From Rhizobium sp. SG_E_25_P2 (GTDB lineage Bacteria > Pseudomonadota > Alphaproteobacteria > Rhizobiales > Rhizobiaceae): DNA of 64,000 nt. This document shows positions 42,999-52,472 of the stretch, one piece after another. The DNA is taken from NCBI RefSeq assembly GCF_029892285.1, contig NZ_JARXVM010000011.1, positions 124,001 through 188,000 on the forward strand, read 5' to 3'. Position numbers and translations under genes: made by a program. A model generated the notes under the pieces. The model saw only the letters and a list, made by a program, of their open reading frames with translations. It was not told the origin of the DNA and searched no databases. How positions within the stretch are numbered: the stretch's first letter is position 1; each line of letters begins with the position of its first letter.

Positions 42999-44375
42999 AT
43001 GACTACGGGAACGGCATGGACGAGGCGGACATTGCTGACGGGGTCAGCGGCGGCGCTAGCCGTTGCCGCTTCGCCACGGCGTGTCTTCGCCCAGGACGCC
43101 TCCGGCTTTCGCGGCGCGCTGAATTCGGAAGAATTCGGCGTGCGCCCCGGCGCGGTCGATCCTGCGAGCCGCGCCTTCCAGGCCATGCTCGACGCCGCCG
43201 CCAAACGCGACGCGCCGCTGTTCCTGCCGCCCGGCCGTTATGAGATTTCCGACATCACCCTGCCCGAGACCGTGCGGCTGAGCGGCGTGCCCGGCGCCAC
43301 GCAACTCGTCTATACTGGTTTAGGCCGTTTCATGCAGGCAGAGGGATCGAAGCGTATCACGCTTTCTGGCTTAACGATCGACGGCGCCAATCGCTGGCTG
43401 GGCGACGACCAGACGGCGCTCGTAACGTTACGCAATTGCCCCGAGGTCGATATTTCAGGCGTTGAACTGCGCGGCAGCCCCAAATTCGGCCTGTGGGTCG
43501 AACGCTCGGGAGGACGGATCGCCGACAACGCCCTGTCGGGCGCAGGCGAAAGCGGCCTCTATGCGGTGGAATCGACGGGGCTGCAGATCACCGGCAACCA
43601 TGTCTTCGACTGCGGCAATGGCGGCATTCTCGTGCATCGCTGGAGCAAGGGCGCCGACAACACCATCGTCACCGGCAACCGCGTCGAGCGCATCGCCGCC
43701 AAATCCGGCGGCACTGGCGAGAATGGCAATGGCGTCAATGTCTTCCGCGCCGATGGCGTGATGGTCTCCAACAATCACGTCTCCAATTGCGCCTTCTCCG
43801 CCATCCGCTCGAACGCCGGCTCGAATGTACAGATCCTCGGCAACCAGTGCCTGGCGTCGGGGGAAATGGCCATCTATTCCGAATTTGGATTCGAAGGCGC
43901 AATCATCGCCATGAACCAGATCGATGGCGCGGCCAACGGCATCGCGGTGGTCAATTTCAACGAAGGCGGACGATTGGGCGTGGTCAGCGGCAATATCGTC
44001 CGCAATCTCAGACCCGAAGGGCCTTACGTGCAGGACGGTCAGTATTTCGGCATCGGCATATCAGCCGAAGCCGAAACCACCGTAACCGGCAATGTCATCG
44101 AGAATGCGCCGCTCTGGGGCCTGCAGATTGGCTGGGGGCCCTATCTGCGCAATGTCTCAGTCACCGGCAACATCATCCGCAGGGCCGGCGTCGGCTGCGC
44201 CGTCAGCGTGGTCGAAGGCGCAGGTTCGGCGCTGATCCAGTCCAATCAGTTTTTCGAGACGAAGGGCGCGGCCATCGCCGGTTTCCGCTGGGCGGAAAAA
44301 GTGACGGACGATCTTGTCCAGGGCTCGGGGGAGAGCTTCCCCCATTTGAGTCTCCTGGGCAACCAGGCCGCATAG
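42999..44375 (+). CDS. Tat-exported parallel beta-helix protein (TIGR03808-like)
   Basis: 458 residues. Twin-arginine signal TRRTLLTGSAAALAVAASPRRVFA (about residues 8-31). The mature part is a right-handed beta-helix made of short repeats (GLQITGNHVFDCGNGGILV, NVQILGNQCLASG, VTGNVIENAPLWGLQIGWG). Matches the alphaproteobacterial Tat-secreted repeat family known as TIGR03808, function unknown, possibly polysaccharide binding or lyase-like. ATG at 42999 with CGGAGG ahead; the long upstream extension is not translated. Confidence 0.85.
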   Translation: MTTGTAWTRRTLLTGSAAALAVAASPRRVFAQDASGFRGALNSEEFGVRPGAVDPASRAFQAMLDAAAKRDAPLFLPPGRYEISDITLPETVRLSGVPGATQLVYTGLGRFMQAEGSKRITLSGLTIDGANRWLGDDQTALVTLRNCPEVDISGVELRGSPKFGLWVERSGGRIADNALSGAGESGLYAVESTGLQITGNHVFDCGNGGILVHRWSKGADNTIVTGNRVERIAAKSGGTGENGNGVNVFRADGVMVSNNHVSNCAFSAIRSNAGSNVQILGNQCLASGEMAIYSEFGFEGAIIAMNQIDGAANGIAVVNFNEGGRLGVVSGNIVRNLRPEGPYVQDGQYFGIGISAEAETTVTGNVIENAPLWGLQIGWGPYLRNVSVTGNIIRRAGVGCAVSVVEGAGSALIQSNQFFETKGAAIAGFRWAEKVTDDLVQGSGESFPHLSLLGNQAA

Positions 44376-44437
44376 GCCTCACGCCCCTCGTCTCGCAGCC
44401 CCTTCCTGGAGCCCCGGATCCAGTCCGGGATTGGCTC

Positions 44438-44635
44438 TCAGGCGCGGCGGCCGATCGTGTTGTAGATTTGGCGTCCAACCAGCCAGGCGACGGGTATCGC
44501 CAGCACTGCCCCGGCAAGCGCCGCGCCGCCGATTTGCCAGCCCTCGCTCATGCGAACCGACAGCAATGCGGTGACGGCCGTTCCCATCATGACGGTGGCG
44601 ACCAGAACATAAATCATGGCGACAAGGCGAAACAT
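44438..44635 (-). CDS. Small membrane protein, unknown
   Basis: 65 residues with two predicted membrane segments (about 3-24 and 33-53, GGAALAGAVLAIPVAWLVG) and a short basic tail. GGAGAGA lies before the ATG. No family recognised. Followed downstream only by the convergent TIGR03808 gene; another tiny membrane gene precedes it. Confidence 0.6.
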   Translation of the reverse strand: MFRLVAMIYVLVATVMMGTAVTALLSVRMSEGWQIGGAALAGAVLAIPVAWLVGRQIYNTIGRRA

Positions 44636-44673
44636 GGCTCTCTCCTCTTGTAGGATGATGGCTTTGTTCGTGT

Positions 44674-44856
44674 TTAGCGACGGCTTGGCAGGCGGCGCGT
44701 GAAGCGGCCATGCAGATTGCGGATCCGCGCCTGATGCCGGGGATCCAGCCCCGCTGTCGCCTCCGACCGGCCGGTGGCGAGTTCAATCGCCGCAGCAATT
44801 CCGATCAGACCGAGCAGGATGACGAATGGCATGAAAAGTTCGACAACGTTGCGCAT
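44674..44856 (-). CDS. Small membrane protein, unknown
   Basis: 60 residues. One membrane helix (about 6-26, ELFMPFVILLGLIGIAAAIEL) then a basic tail (RIRNLHGRFTRRLPSRR). Has GGAGG ahead of the ATG. It ends 38 bp before the other small membrane gene and is probably cotranscribed with it. Confidence 0.55.
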   Translation of the reverse strand: MRNVVELFMPFVILLGLIGIAAAIELATGRSEATAGLDPRHQARIRNLHGRFTRRLPSRR

Positions 44857-45114
44857 GACGCGCCTCCTTCATCAGCAATGATGAAAGGCTACACCCGCCG
44901 GCAGCCACCGCCTTGACCTCGCTCAACCGACTTTTCTGACAGGTGAGAAGAGCAGATCAGCCAAGTGGTTGGCGCGGCTCGCATCCCACTTTCACAAATT
45001 GACGGATGTCATGCGGAGAAGCGAAGAATTGTCGACAAAATCTCAACGACCTTGAAAGCCGTCGCCTGCGTGACCACTCTCTGGGACACATGCGATCATC
45101 ACGAGGAGACGATC

Positions 45115-45609
45115 ATGAAGACTTGGAAGGGCGTCATTTTCGGAGCGCTGATGGCGGCGACGGGCGCTTCGGCGGCATTTTCGGCCGACCGGGTCGGCGA
45201 GGTCGGGGTGGACTGGACGGGCAACGACATCGTCGTCGACGCGGTGCAGGACCCGAAGGTTCAGGGGATAACCTGCCATGTCGCCTATTTCGATCGCGGT
45301 GTGATCGATCGCCTCCGCAAAGGCAACTGGTTCGAGGATCCCTCCAACAGTTCCATCGCCTGCCGCCAGACTGGGCCGATCACCGTAGGCGACATCGATC
45401 TCGATGAGGATGGCGAGGAAGTCTTCCGATCGGGCCTGTCGCTGGTGTGGAAATCGCTGGTGGTCAATCGCATCTACGACAAGAAGAACGATACGCTGAT
45501 CTATCTGATCCATTCGCGCGAAGTGGTGGAAGGCTCGGCCAAGATGGCCATCTCCACGGTGCCGCTTTTCAATCAGCAGGTCACCTGGACTGAAGGCAAG
45601 CCGCAATAG
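45115..45609 (+). CDS. creA: CreA family protein
   Basis: 164 residues. Signal peptide of about 22-23 residues (SAAFSADRVGEV). Mature part: DIVVDAVQDPKVQGITCHVAYFDRG, SIACRQTGPI, FRSGLSLVWKSLVVNRIYDKKNDTLIYLIHSREVVEGSAKMAISTVPL, which are CreA hallmark phrases. Two conserved cysteines. Periplasmic, function unknown. ATG at 45115 after GAGGAGACGATC; upstream frame not coding. Confidence 0.88.
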   Translation: MKTWKGVIFGALMAATGASAAFSADRVGEVGVDWTGNDIVVDAVQDPKVQGITCHVAYFDRGVIDRLRKGNWFEDPSNSSIACRQTGPITVGDIDLDEDGEEVFRSGLSLVWKSLVVNRIYDKKNDTLIYLIHSREVVEGSAKMAISTVPLFNQQVTWTEGKPQ

Positions 45610-45627
45610 GCTGCATAAACGGCTAAG

Positions 45628-45671
45628 GCGCGGGAACCCGCCAACTTGGCTCCCGCGCTGAATGGTTTTTC
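45628..45671 (+). terminator. Terminator after creA
   Basis: GCGCGGGA, 15-nt loop, TCCCGCGC, then TGAATGGTTTTT. Perfect 8-bp stem between creA and convergent cheW. Confidence 0.7.
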
Positions 45672-45685
45672 AGTTCGTGCTCGGC

Positions 45686-46150
45686 TCAGGCGGCCTGCTT
45701 GAGCTCGTCGGCGATCACCGTGTCGAGGTTGAGGAAGCAGACCATCGACTTTTCGAGCGCCACGATGCCGCGGCAGAAGGCGCGCTGGGCTTCCGGAATG
45801 ATTTCCGGGGCCGGCTGCAGGTCGTCATTCTTGATGGTCATCATGTCGGAGACCTGCTCGACCAGCAGGCCGACCAGCTTGCCGCCGATATCCGTGACGA
45901 TGATCGCCGAACGCTCGGAAGGCTCGGTCATCTTCATGCCGAGACGGCAGGCCATGTCGATGACCGGGATCACCGCGCCGCGCAGGTTGATCAGGCCCAG
46001 CACATAAGCCGGCGTATGCGGCATCGGCGTCACCGGCGCCCAGCCGCGGATTTCGCGGATGGCCATGATGTCGATACAGAATTCCTGATCGCCCAGGTGA
46101 AACGACACGATTTCGAGGTGCGATCCGGACTGCTTGATCGTCATGCTCAT
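45686..46150 (-). CDS. cheW: CheW chemotaxis coupling protein
   Basis: 154 residues, single CheW domain: VSFHLGDQEFCIDIMAIREIRGWAPVTPMPHTPAYVLGLINLRGAVIPVIDM, ERSAIIVTDIGGKLVGLLVEQVSDMMTI. Links the receptor upstream to a CheA kinase (not in this window). Separated from the receptor stop by one base, so translationally coupled. Confidence 0.94.
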   Translation of the reverse strand: MSMTIKQSGSHLEIVSFHLGDQEFCIDIMAIREIRGWAPVTPMPHTPAYVLGLINLRGAVIPVIDMACRLGMKMTEPSERSAIIVTDIGGKLVGLLVEQVSDMMTIKNDDLQPAPEIIPEAQRAFCRGIVALEKSMVCFLNLDTVIADELKQAA

Positions 46151-46151
46151 G

Positions 46152-48203
46152 TTAGAACTCTTCCCAGTTGTTGGCGTTGGAGCTGGAGCCCGCCGAAGCG
46201 GTGGTTTTCGAGCCGAAAGCTCCTGCGAGCTTGTCGACCAGATTCTTGGCCGGCGACGGACGCGGGCGCGAGGCTTCGCTGGCCGGCTTTGCCGGGGCGA
46301 ACAGTGTTTTGGCGCGTACCGGCGGCGAGGACGGCTGCGACGGCTGGCGCGGCTGCGGCGCGGCGTGATCGGAGCCGCCCGAGGAGAAGGCGGCCGAGCG
46401 GCCGGCCGTGGCCGAAATCTGGAACTGCTTCATCAGCGATGTCAGACCGCCCGCATCCTGCGCCAGCGTATGGCTGGCGGCATTGGTTTCTTCGACCATC
46501 GCGGCGTTCTGCTGGGTCATCTGGTCCATCTGATTGATGGCCGAATTGATCTGCTGGATGCCGACCGACTGTTCCTGCGCGGTGGTGGAGATTTCTCGCA
46601 CGATCTCGTTGATGCGCGACACTTCGGACGCGATGTCGACCAGCGCGTCTCGGGTCGCCGTGACCAGTTCGACGCCGGTCTTCACTTCGCCGCTGGAGCG
46701 AGCCACCAGGGTCTTAATGTCCTTGGCGGCGCCGGCGGCGCGTCCGGCGAGTTCACGCACTTCCTGGGCCACGACGGCGAAACCCTTGCCGGCTTCGCCG
46801 GCGCGCGCCGCCTCGACCCCGGCGTTCAGCGCCAGCAGGTTTGTCTGGAAGGCGATTTCATCGATGACGTTGATGATCTTGCCGATTTCATTTGAGGCCG
46901 TCTCAATGCGCTCCATGGCGTTCATGGCTTCCGAGACGACGCTGCTCGACTGCTGCGCATTGGCCTTGGTGCCGTCCACCATCCGCGTCGCCTCTCCGGC
47001 GCGCTCGGAGGATTTCTTGACGGTCGCGGTGATTTCCTCGAGCGCCGCGGAGGTCTGCTCGAGAGACGCGGCCTGCTGTTCGGTGCGACGGGCCAGATCA
47101 TCTGCGGCGCCGCGCATTTGCGAGGCGTTCGCCTCGATCGAGGCGGAATTGTTCTTCACCTCGGCGATGACGGATTGCAGCTTGTCCATGGCGCGATTGA
47201 AGTCCTCGCGCACCCGTTCGAGATCTTCACGGAAAGGCTTGTCGATCTGGATGGTCAAGTCGCCATCGGCCAGACGGGCCAGCGCATTGGCGAGGCTGTC
47301 AACGGCGAAGCGAACCTGCTGCTCCTCCTCACGGCGGGCGGCGTCGCGGGCAGAGCGTTCGCGATCATTGCGATCACGTTCCTGATTGGCGTTCTGCGCG
47401 AAAGAGCGCTTGTCGAGGCCGGCGTGGCGAAGGCTCTCGGCGGCGCGGGCCATGTCGCCAAATTCGTCGCCGCGATCGCTGCCCTCGATCTTCGTGTCGA
47501 GATCATCGTTGCGCATGCGCTCCAAACCGTCGCGGATAGCGTAGACGCCGCGGCGGATGGCGGCCGAATGGATCGGAAACAGCACCGACATGACGGCGAT
47601 GCCGACCAGGCCGAGCAGAATCTGCATATAGAGGGCGTTTTCGGTCACGCTCTTGGCGTCGTTGACCGTGCCATCGGCCTTGGCCTTGCCCTCACGCGCC
47701 AGTTCCGCGAAAAGATTGCTCAGGCGTTCGCCGGCGCCGTCGATCGTGTCGTCGATCTTGGCGAATTCCGCATCTGCGGCGCCCTGTTCGATCAGATTCG
47801 GCAATTCGGTCAGAACCGAGGCCCTGACGGCGTCGATATCGGCGGAATAGGTCTGCGCGAGTTCCGGCTTGCCAATCGTCGCGGCAAGCCCACCCACCAG
47901 GCCCTCGGCCTGTTTCATGCGATCGAGCGCCTCCGACATCAGCGTGATGCGCTCAGCCGCGACCTTCTTCTCCGCCTTGTCGACAATCGAGTCCATGGCG
48001 GCGAGAACCATGCTGAGATTGTCGATGCGCAGTTCCTGGACCGCAGCGACGTCGTTGCGCAAGGCCTGTCCCTGTTCGAGGGTTTGGATGGCGCCGCGAT
48101 TCTGCAGCCATCCGACGCCGACCATGGCGCCAAAGCCCAAAATTGCCGCTGCTCCGATCGACAGCAGGCGCTGATTGACTGAGAGGGATCTTTTCTGTTC
48201 CAT
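46152..48203 (-). CDS. Methyl-accepting chemotaxis protein
   Basis: 683 residues. Membrane helices at about 14-33 and 191-211 flank a helical periplasmic sensor domain of about 155 residues (4HB-like). A HAMP domain follows, then the long signalling coiled coil with tip [23 protein letters not shown]. The C terminus carries the CheR-docking pentapeptide NWEEF as its last five residues. The ligand is unknown. Forms an operon with cheW; a full CtrA box lies 120 bp upstream. Confidence 0.95.
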   Translation of the reverse strand: MEQKRSLSVNQRLLSIGAAAILGFGAMVGVGWLQNRGAIQTLEQGQALRNDVAAVQELRIDNLSMVLAAMDSIVDKAEKKVAAERITLMSEALDRMKQAEGLVGGLAATIGKPELAQTYSADIDAVRASVLTELPNLIEQGAADAEFAKIDDTIDGAGERLSNLFAELAREGKAKADGTVNDAKSVTENALYMQILLGLVGIAVMSVLFPIHSAAIRRGVYAIRDGLERMRNDDLDTKIEGSDRGDEFGDMARAAESLRHAGLDKRSFAQNANQERDRNDRERSARDAARREEEQQVRFAVDSLANALARLADGDLTIQIDKPFREDLERVREDFNRAMDKLQSVIAEVKNNSASIEANASQMRGAADDLARRTEQQAASLEQTSAALEEITATVKKSSERAGEATRMVDGTKANAQQSSSVVSEAMNAMERIETASNEIGKIINVIDEIAFQTNLLALNAGVEAARAGEAGKGFAVVAQEVRELAGRAAGAAKDIKTLVARSSGEVKTGVELVTATRDALVDIASEVSRINEIVREISTTAQEQSVGIQQINSAINQMDQMTQQNAAMVEETNAASHTLAQDAGGLTSLMKQFQISATAGRSAAFSSGGSDHAAPQPRQPSQPSSPPVRAKTLFAPAKPASEASRPRPSPAKNLVDKLAGAFGSKTTASAGSSSNANNWEEF

Positions 48204-48322
48204 TGGCCCCGCCGACTACGACACAAATATTTAGCGCAGCCTAATTCATCAATGGCTGCGAAGTGGTTAACGTTTGCTGTAGCCCCAATTCGTCTTTCCT
48301 GCCGCAGTTTAATATTGCGGGG

Positions 48323-48337
48323 TTAATCGACTGTTAA
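48323..48337. promoter_or_regulatory. CtrA-type binding site, MCP-cheW/SCO1 region
   Basis: TTAA-TCGACTG-TTAA, the full TTAA-N7-TTAA consensus. It lies between the MCP gene (start 48203, minus) and SCO1 (start 48495, plus). CtrA control of chemotaxis genes is known in alphaproteobacteria; the assignment here rests on sequence alone. Confidence 0.5.
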
Positions 48338-48494
48338 ACAGTTGCTGACGCAACCTAGGCGAAAGGCGGCGAGTTCTGCAATTTCGCAAATATTCGCGGC
48401 TTCCAATTGTCGCCTTGCGGCGGACGCCGATTTTTGATCAATGCCTGTCGGATGAGGTTGCCAGCGTCGCTGCGGGCCAGGAAGGATTGATTCC

Positions 48495-49097
48495 ATGAAG
48501 ACCGTTCGCATCATACTCTTCATTCTTGCCGCCATGATGGCCGGTCTATTCTTCTGGCTGTGGCAGACGGCGAAGCAACAGGAAACCGCGTTGAGCAACG
48601 AGCCGTTCGGCGCGCCTTTCGCGCTGACTCGCCAGGACGGGCAGCCGATCACCGAACAGGCCTTCCGGGGCAAGCCGACCGCCCTGTTCTTCGGCTTCAC
48701 CCATTGCCCGGAAATCTGCCCGACCACCGTCTATGAACTGTCCGGATGGCTGAAGACGGTCGATCCCGACAAGTCGAAGACGCAGGCCTATTTCGTATCG
48801 ATCGATCCGGCCCGCGACACGCCGGAACTGCTTGGAACCTATCTGTCCAATGTCACCGACCGCATCACCGGCATCTCCGGCGATCCCGCCAAGGTCGAGG
48901 CCATGGCGCGAAGCTTCAAGGTGTTCTTCAAGAAAGTGCCGTCGGATCCGGCAAAACCCGATGAAGACTACACGATGGACCACACGGCGTCGGTCTTCCT
49001 GCTTGACAGGCAGGGCCGCTTCGCAGGAACCATCGCCTATGGCGAAAATCCCGATGTCGCCGTCCAAAAACTCAAGAATCTGATTGCGAGAAACTGA
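48495..49097 (+). CDS. SCO1/SenC copper chaperone
   Basis: 200 residues. N-terminal membrane anchor (about 5-25), thioredoxin-like fold with metal-binding CPEIC (in FTHCPEICPTTVYEL) and the copper-ligand histidine in YTMDHTASVFLL. Needed in relatives to insert copper in cytochrome oxidase. The next gene, prmA, begins two bases after its stop. Confidence 0.93.
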   Translation: MKTVRIILFILAAMMAGLFFWLWQTAKQQETALSNEPFGAPFALTRQDGQPITEQAFRGKPTALFFGFTHCPEICPTTVYELSGWLKTVDPDKSKTQAYFVSIDPARDTPELLGTYLSNVTDRITGISGDPAKVEAMARSFKVFFKKVPSDPAKPDEDYTMDHTASVFLLDRQGRFAGTIAYGENPDVAVQKLKNLIARN

Positions 49098-49099
49098 CC

Positions 49100-49975
49100 G
49101 TGAGCGAAATCCGCCTCTATGTGACCACGACGGAAGCCGTGGCCGAAGCCGTACTCAACGCTTTGTCCGACCTGTTCGGCGAGGAGGACTACGCCATCGC
49201 CACCCAGGAAGTGGACGAAGTCAAGGAAATCTGGGAGGCCTCGATCTATATGACGGCCGATCAGGAGGCCGACATCGCCATCGTCTTCGCCGAACTGGTG
49301 AGCCAGGCTTTTCCGGATCTCACGGTGGAGCGCGAAGTGCTGCCCGACATCGACTGGATCACCAAGTCGCTCGAAGGATTGAAGCCCGTCCGCGCCGGCC
49401 GTTTCCTCGTCCATGGCAGCCATGACAAGGACAAGGTCAAGGCAAACGACATCGGACTGCTGATCGACGCCGGCCAGGCCTTTGGCACCGGCCATCACGG
49501 CACCACCGCCGGCTGCCTCAGCGCCATCGACCGGGTGCTGAAATCGCGCCAGATCACCAATGCGCTCGATCTCGGCACCGGCTCCGGCGTACTCGCCATC
49601 GCCGTGCGCAAGATGGCGCGCATTCCGGTGGTCGCCACCGACATCGATCCGGTCGCCATCCGCGTGGCGCGCGACAATGTCCGGCTCAACGGCATTTCCG
49701 AAGGCGTGCATCTCGCCACCGCGCCCGGCTTCCACCACCCTGTTTTCAGCGATCATGGCCCATTCGACCTGATCATCGCCAATATCCTCGCCCGGCCGCT
49801 GATGAAGCTTGCCCCGGAACTTGTCCAGAACCTTTCCGATCGCGGCACGGTGATCCTGTCGGGCATCCTCGCCGCGCAGCGCTGGAAAGTCATCGCCGCC
49901 TATAACGGCGCCGGCCTCAAGCATATGAAGACGACCTGGATGAATGGTTGGGTGACGATCGAACTGAGGCGCTGA
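49100..49975 (+). CDS. prmA: Ribosomal protein L11 methyltransferase
   Basis: 291 residues from a GTG start. SAM-dependent methylation of L11. Visible: AFGTGHHGTTAGCLSAIDRVL, SAM motif ALDLGTGSGVLAIAVRKM, VATDIDPVAIRVARDNVRLNG, and IIANILARPLMKLAPEL (post-I motif). Overlap-close to SCO1, probably cotranscribed. N-terminal L11-recognition domain of about 90 residues. Confidence 0.93.
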   Translation: MSEIRLYVTTTEAVAEAVLNALSDLFGEEDYAIATQEVDEVKEIWEASIYMTADQEADIAIVFAELVSQAFPDLTVEREVLPDIDWITKSLEGLKPVRAGRFLVHGSHDKDKVKANDIGLLIDAGQAFGTGHHGTTAGCLSAIDRVLKSRQITNALDLGTGSGVLAIAVRKMARIPVVATDIDPVAIRVARDNVRLNGISEGVHLATAPGFHHPVFSDHGPFDLIIANILARPLMKLAPELVQNLSDRGTVILSGILAAQRWKVIAAYNGAGLKHMKTTWMNGWVTIELRR

Positions 49976-50021
49976 CAGCGCCTCCCCTCTTCGATCAGAG
50001 GCAAAGCTGAAAAACGCGCAT

Positions 50022-50180
50022 AAAAAAAGGCGGCGCCGGGAGGAGGATGGCGCCGCCTTCGATCAGCAAGGCTGACCAGTCTTTCGGAAGCTGGGAGGAG
50101 GAGTGCCTCCGAAAGACAATATCATGTTCAGAACGAACGGCTTGGGAGGAGGAGGAGGCCGCCCGTCCGGAGGAACATGA
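50022..50180 (-). ncRNA. Anti-Shine-Dalgarno small RNA, alpha-r14/NfeR1-like
   Basis: Read on the minus strand: a stem CATGTTC/GAACATG (50123-50129 with 50173-50179) holds a run of CCTCC repeats (CCTCCTCCTCCTCCC, 50144-50158). A perfect 10-bp stem GTCTTTCGGA/TCCGAAAGAC (50079-50088 with 50108-50117) has CTCCTCCTCCC in its loop. A 9-bp terminator stem (GGCGGCGCC / GGCGCCGCC, 50029-50057) has ATCCTCCTCCC in its loop, followed by seven T. A small stem (50061-50077) lies between the last two. Three anti-SD loops are the mark of the rhizobial alpha-r14/NfeR1 family of trans-acting RNAs. The 5' end is estimated; no convincing promoter seen. Confidence 0.85.
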
Positions 50181-50448
50181 AACTTTTGGCCGTTGGGCCG
50201 AAAACTTTTCTTGTCTCGCCGATCCGTTTCCGTCTCAGCGATGATCTAAAGATAATTCACTCGAATTGATTTTGTAAGCCCCCAGCCTACATGGGAGCCA
50301 TGCATTTTTTGCATAAGCGAAGACATTTATCGGCTATTTAGCCGGAAAAGCGTGCAGATTCAGCGTGCGCTTGCCCGCATATTGTGCTTTTGCACTGCAA
50401 CGATTATATCACCTCGCAACAAGGCGAAACGACGCCGGGGAGGATAAA

Positions 50449-51321
50449 GTGCTGATTATCTCGACGATCGCCGCCATGCAGGATCATCTGCGGAAACAGC
50501 GCCGCGCCGGAAAATCAATCGGCCTCGTTCCCACCATGGGCTATCTGCATAAGGGACATATGGAGTTGGTGCGCCGCGCCCGCAGCGACAACGACATCGT
50601 CGTCGTGTCGATCTTCGTCAACCCACTGCAATTCTCCGTCAATGAAGATCTCGACAAATATCCGCGCGCGTTGGAGCGCGACAGCGCCATGCTGCGCGAA
50701 GGCGGCGTCGACATTCTGTTCGCACCCGGCGTCAACGACATGTATCCCCGCATTATGGAGACGGTCGTCGACGTGCCCAGTCTCGGCTCGCGCCTCGAAG
50801 GCGAAGTGCGCCCCGGTCATTTCGCCGGCGTCGCCACGGTCGTCACCAAATTGTTCAACATCGCCGGCCCGGATCGCGCCTATTTCGGTGAGAAGGATTA
50901 TCAGCAACTGCAAATCATCAGGCGCATGGCCGAAGATCTGGCTCAGCCAGTCGAGGTGATCGGGGTTGCGACGGTGCGCGAAGACGACGGCTTGGCGTGT
51001 TCTTCGCGCAATGTCTATCTGACCGATGCTGAACGCCGCGCCGCCGCGATCGTGCCGCGCGCGCTTGATGAAGCGCAACGCCTCATCAATGCCGGCGAGC
51101 GTGATCCCCGTGAAGTCGAGCGCGCGGTGACAGACTTCATTCGCAGCGAGCCGCTCGCCACTCCCGAAGTGGTGGCCGTGCGCCATGCCGAAACGCTCGA
51201 GCAGCTCGAGCGCATCGGCACAGGCCCCGCGCTCATCCTGCTCTTCATCCGCTTCGGAACAACCCGATTGCTGGATAACCGCGTGCTGATCCCCCTAGGG
51301 GCCATGGCGCGCTTCGCCTGA
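50449..51321 (+). CDS. panC: Pantothenate synthetase
   Basis: 290 residues from a GTG at 50449 after GGGGAGG. Joins pantoate and beta-alanine with ATP. Motifs: [17 protein letters not shown] (HIGH-like), [52 protein letters not shown] and [18 protein letters not shown] (KMSKS-like). Extra frame upstream of the GTG is not coding. Begins the panC-panB pair. Confidence 0.95.
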   Translation: MLIISTIAAMQDHLRKQRRAGKSIGLVPTMGYLHKGHMELVRRARSDNDIVVVSIFVNPLQFSVNEDLDKYPRALERDSAMLREGGVDILFAPGVNDMYPRIMETVVDVPSLGSRLEGEVRPGHFAGVATVVTKLFNIAGPDRAYFGEKDYQQLQIIRRMAEDLAQPVEVIGVATVREDDGLACSSRNVYLTDAERRAAAIVPRALDEAQRLINAGERDPREVERAVTDFIRSEPLATPEVVAVRHAETLEQLERIGTGPALILLFIRFGTTRLLDNRVLIPLGAMARFA

Positions 51322-51334
51322 ACGGAGACCGCCC

Positions 51335-52165
51335 ATGAGCGTCCAGCCACAACAGAAACGCCGCGCCGCCGCCTCGATCCAGGCCTTGAAGGGCGACCGC
51401 CCCGTCGTCTGTCTTACGGCCTACACAGCGCCGATCGCAAAACTCCTTGATCCGCATTGCGACCTTCTGCTGGTGGGCGACAGCCTGGGCATGGTGATCT
51501 ACGGCATGGAATCGACCGTTTCGGTGACCGTGGAAATGATGATCGCTCATGGCCAGGCGGTGATGCGCGGCTCGAAGGACGCCTGCGTGGTGATCGACTT
51601 GCCGTTCGGCTCCTATCAGGAGAGCAAGGAACAGGCCTTCCGCACCGCCGCCCGGATCATGAAGGAAACCAGCGCCTCCGCCGTCAAGCTTGAGGGCGGC
51701 GAGGAGATGGCGGAAACCGTGGCCTTCCTGGCGAGCCGCGGCATTCCGGTGATGGGCCATATCGGCCTGATGCCGCAACTCGTCAACGCCACCGGCGGCT
51801 ATCGCTCGCTTGGCCGGTCCGACGCGGAAGCGGAAAAGATCCGCCGCGACGCTCGCGCCATCGACGACGCCGGCGCCTTCTCCATCGTGATCGAGGGCAC
51901 GATCGAGCCTGTGGCGCGTGAAATCTCCGAAGGACTGAAATCCGTGACCATCGGCATTGGGGCCTCCGCCGCCTGCGACGGTCAGGTGCTGGTGTCAGAC
52001 GATATGCTGGGCGTGTTCACCGAGTTCAAGCCGCGTTTTGTCAAGCACTTCGCCAATCTCGCGCCGGAAATCTCCGCCGCCGCTGCAGCTTACGCCGAAC
52101 AGGTCAAGTCGCGCAGCTTCCCCAGCGAGGAACACACGTTCCAGATCAAGCGTCAGAAGCTCTGA
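51335..52165 (+). CDS. panB: Ketopantoate hydroxymethyltransferase
   Basis: 276 residues, 13 bp after panC. Converts 2-oxoisovalerate to ketopantoate with methylenetetrahydrofolate. Seen: [33 protein letters not shown] (metal aspartates), [46 protein letters not shown], and [21 protein letters not shown]. Operon with panC. Confidence 0.95.
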   Translation: MSVQPQQKRRAAASIQALKGDRPVVCLTAYTAPIAKLLDPHCDLLLVGDSLGMVIYGMESTVSVTVEMMIAHGQAVMRGSKDACVVIDLPFGSYQESKEQAFRTAARIMKETSASAVKLEGGEEMAETVAFLASRGIPVMGHIGLMPQLVNATGGYRSLGRSDAEAEKIRRDARAIDDAGAFSIVIEGTIEPVAREISEGLKSVTIGIGASAACDGQVLVSDDMLGVFTEFKPRFVKHFANLAPEISAAAAAYAEQVKSRSFPSEEHTFQIKRQKL

Positions 52166-52472
52166 CCCGAGGCGCGGGCTCACCCTGGCTGGACGCCCGG
52201 CGCAGGGGCAAGACCGCGCCGGGCGATCGGCGCTTTGGGGTAAAGCGCCGAAAGGTGATGCGCCATGACGCGCAAAAAAACACGTCATCTCCTCCGAACC
52301 ACCGGAGTGCGAGCCGAATACGCGGAACAGCCGGGCGCTTGCTGTGGATGAAAGCGAATCTCCGGCCGCGCAACTGAAAAAATTTGGCTCACTTCTCCCC
52401 CAAGAACATGGCATAGTTTTTTTCCGATCGACCGGCACATGATGCCGCGTTGTGCACAGGGGAAGGAAAAGC
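52166..52472. other. Gene-free region with two strong hairpins
   Basis: 307 bp after panB. Hairpin 1: CGCCCGGCGC (52194-52203) pairs with GCGCCGGGCG (52216-52225), 10 bp, 12-nt loop. Hairpin 2: CGGCGCTTT (52228-52236), GGGGT, AAAGCGCCG (52242-52250), 9 bp. No T-run follows on the plus strand within 20 bp, so this is not a simple terminator. The rest shows no further repeat. Confidence 0.5.

Noticed and set aside
50047-50244. 65-residue plus-strand open frame across the small RNA
   Set aside because: The frame only reads the AGGAGG repeats of the small RNA; low-complexity product and no matching ribosome binding site.
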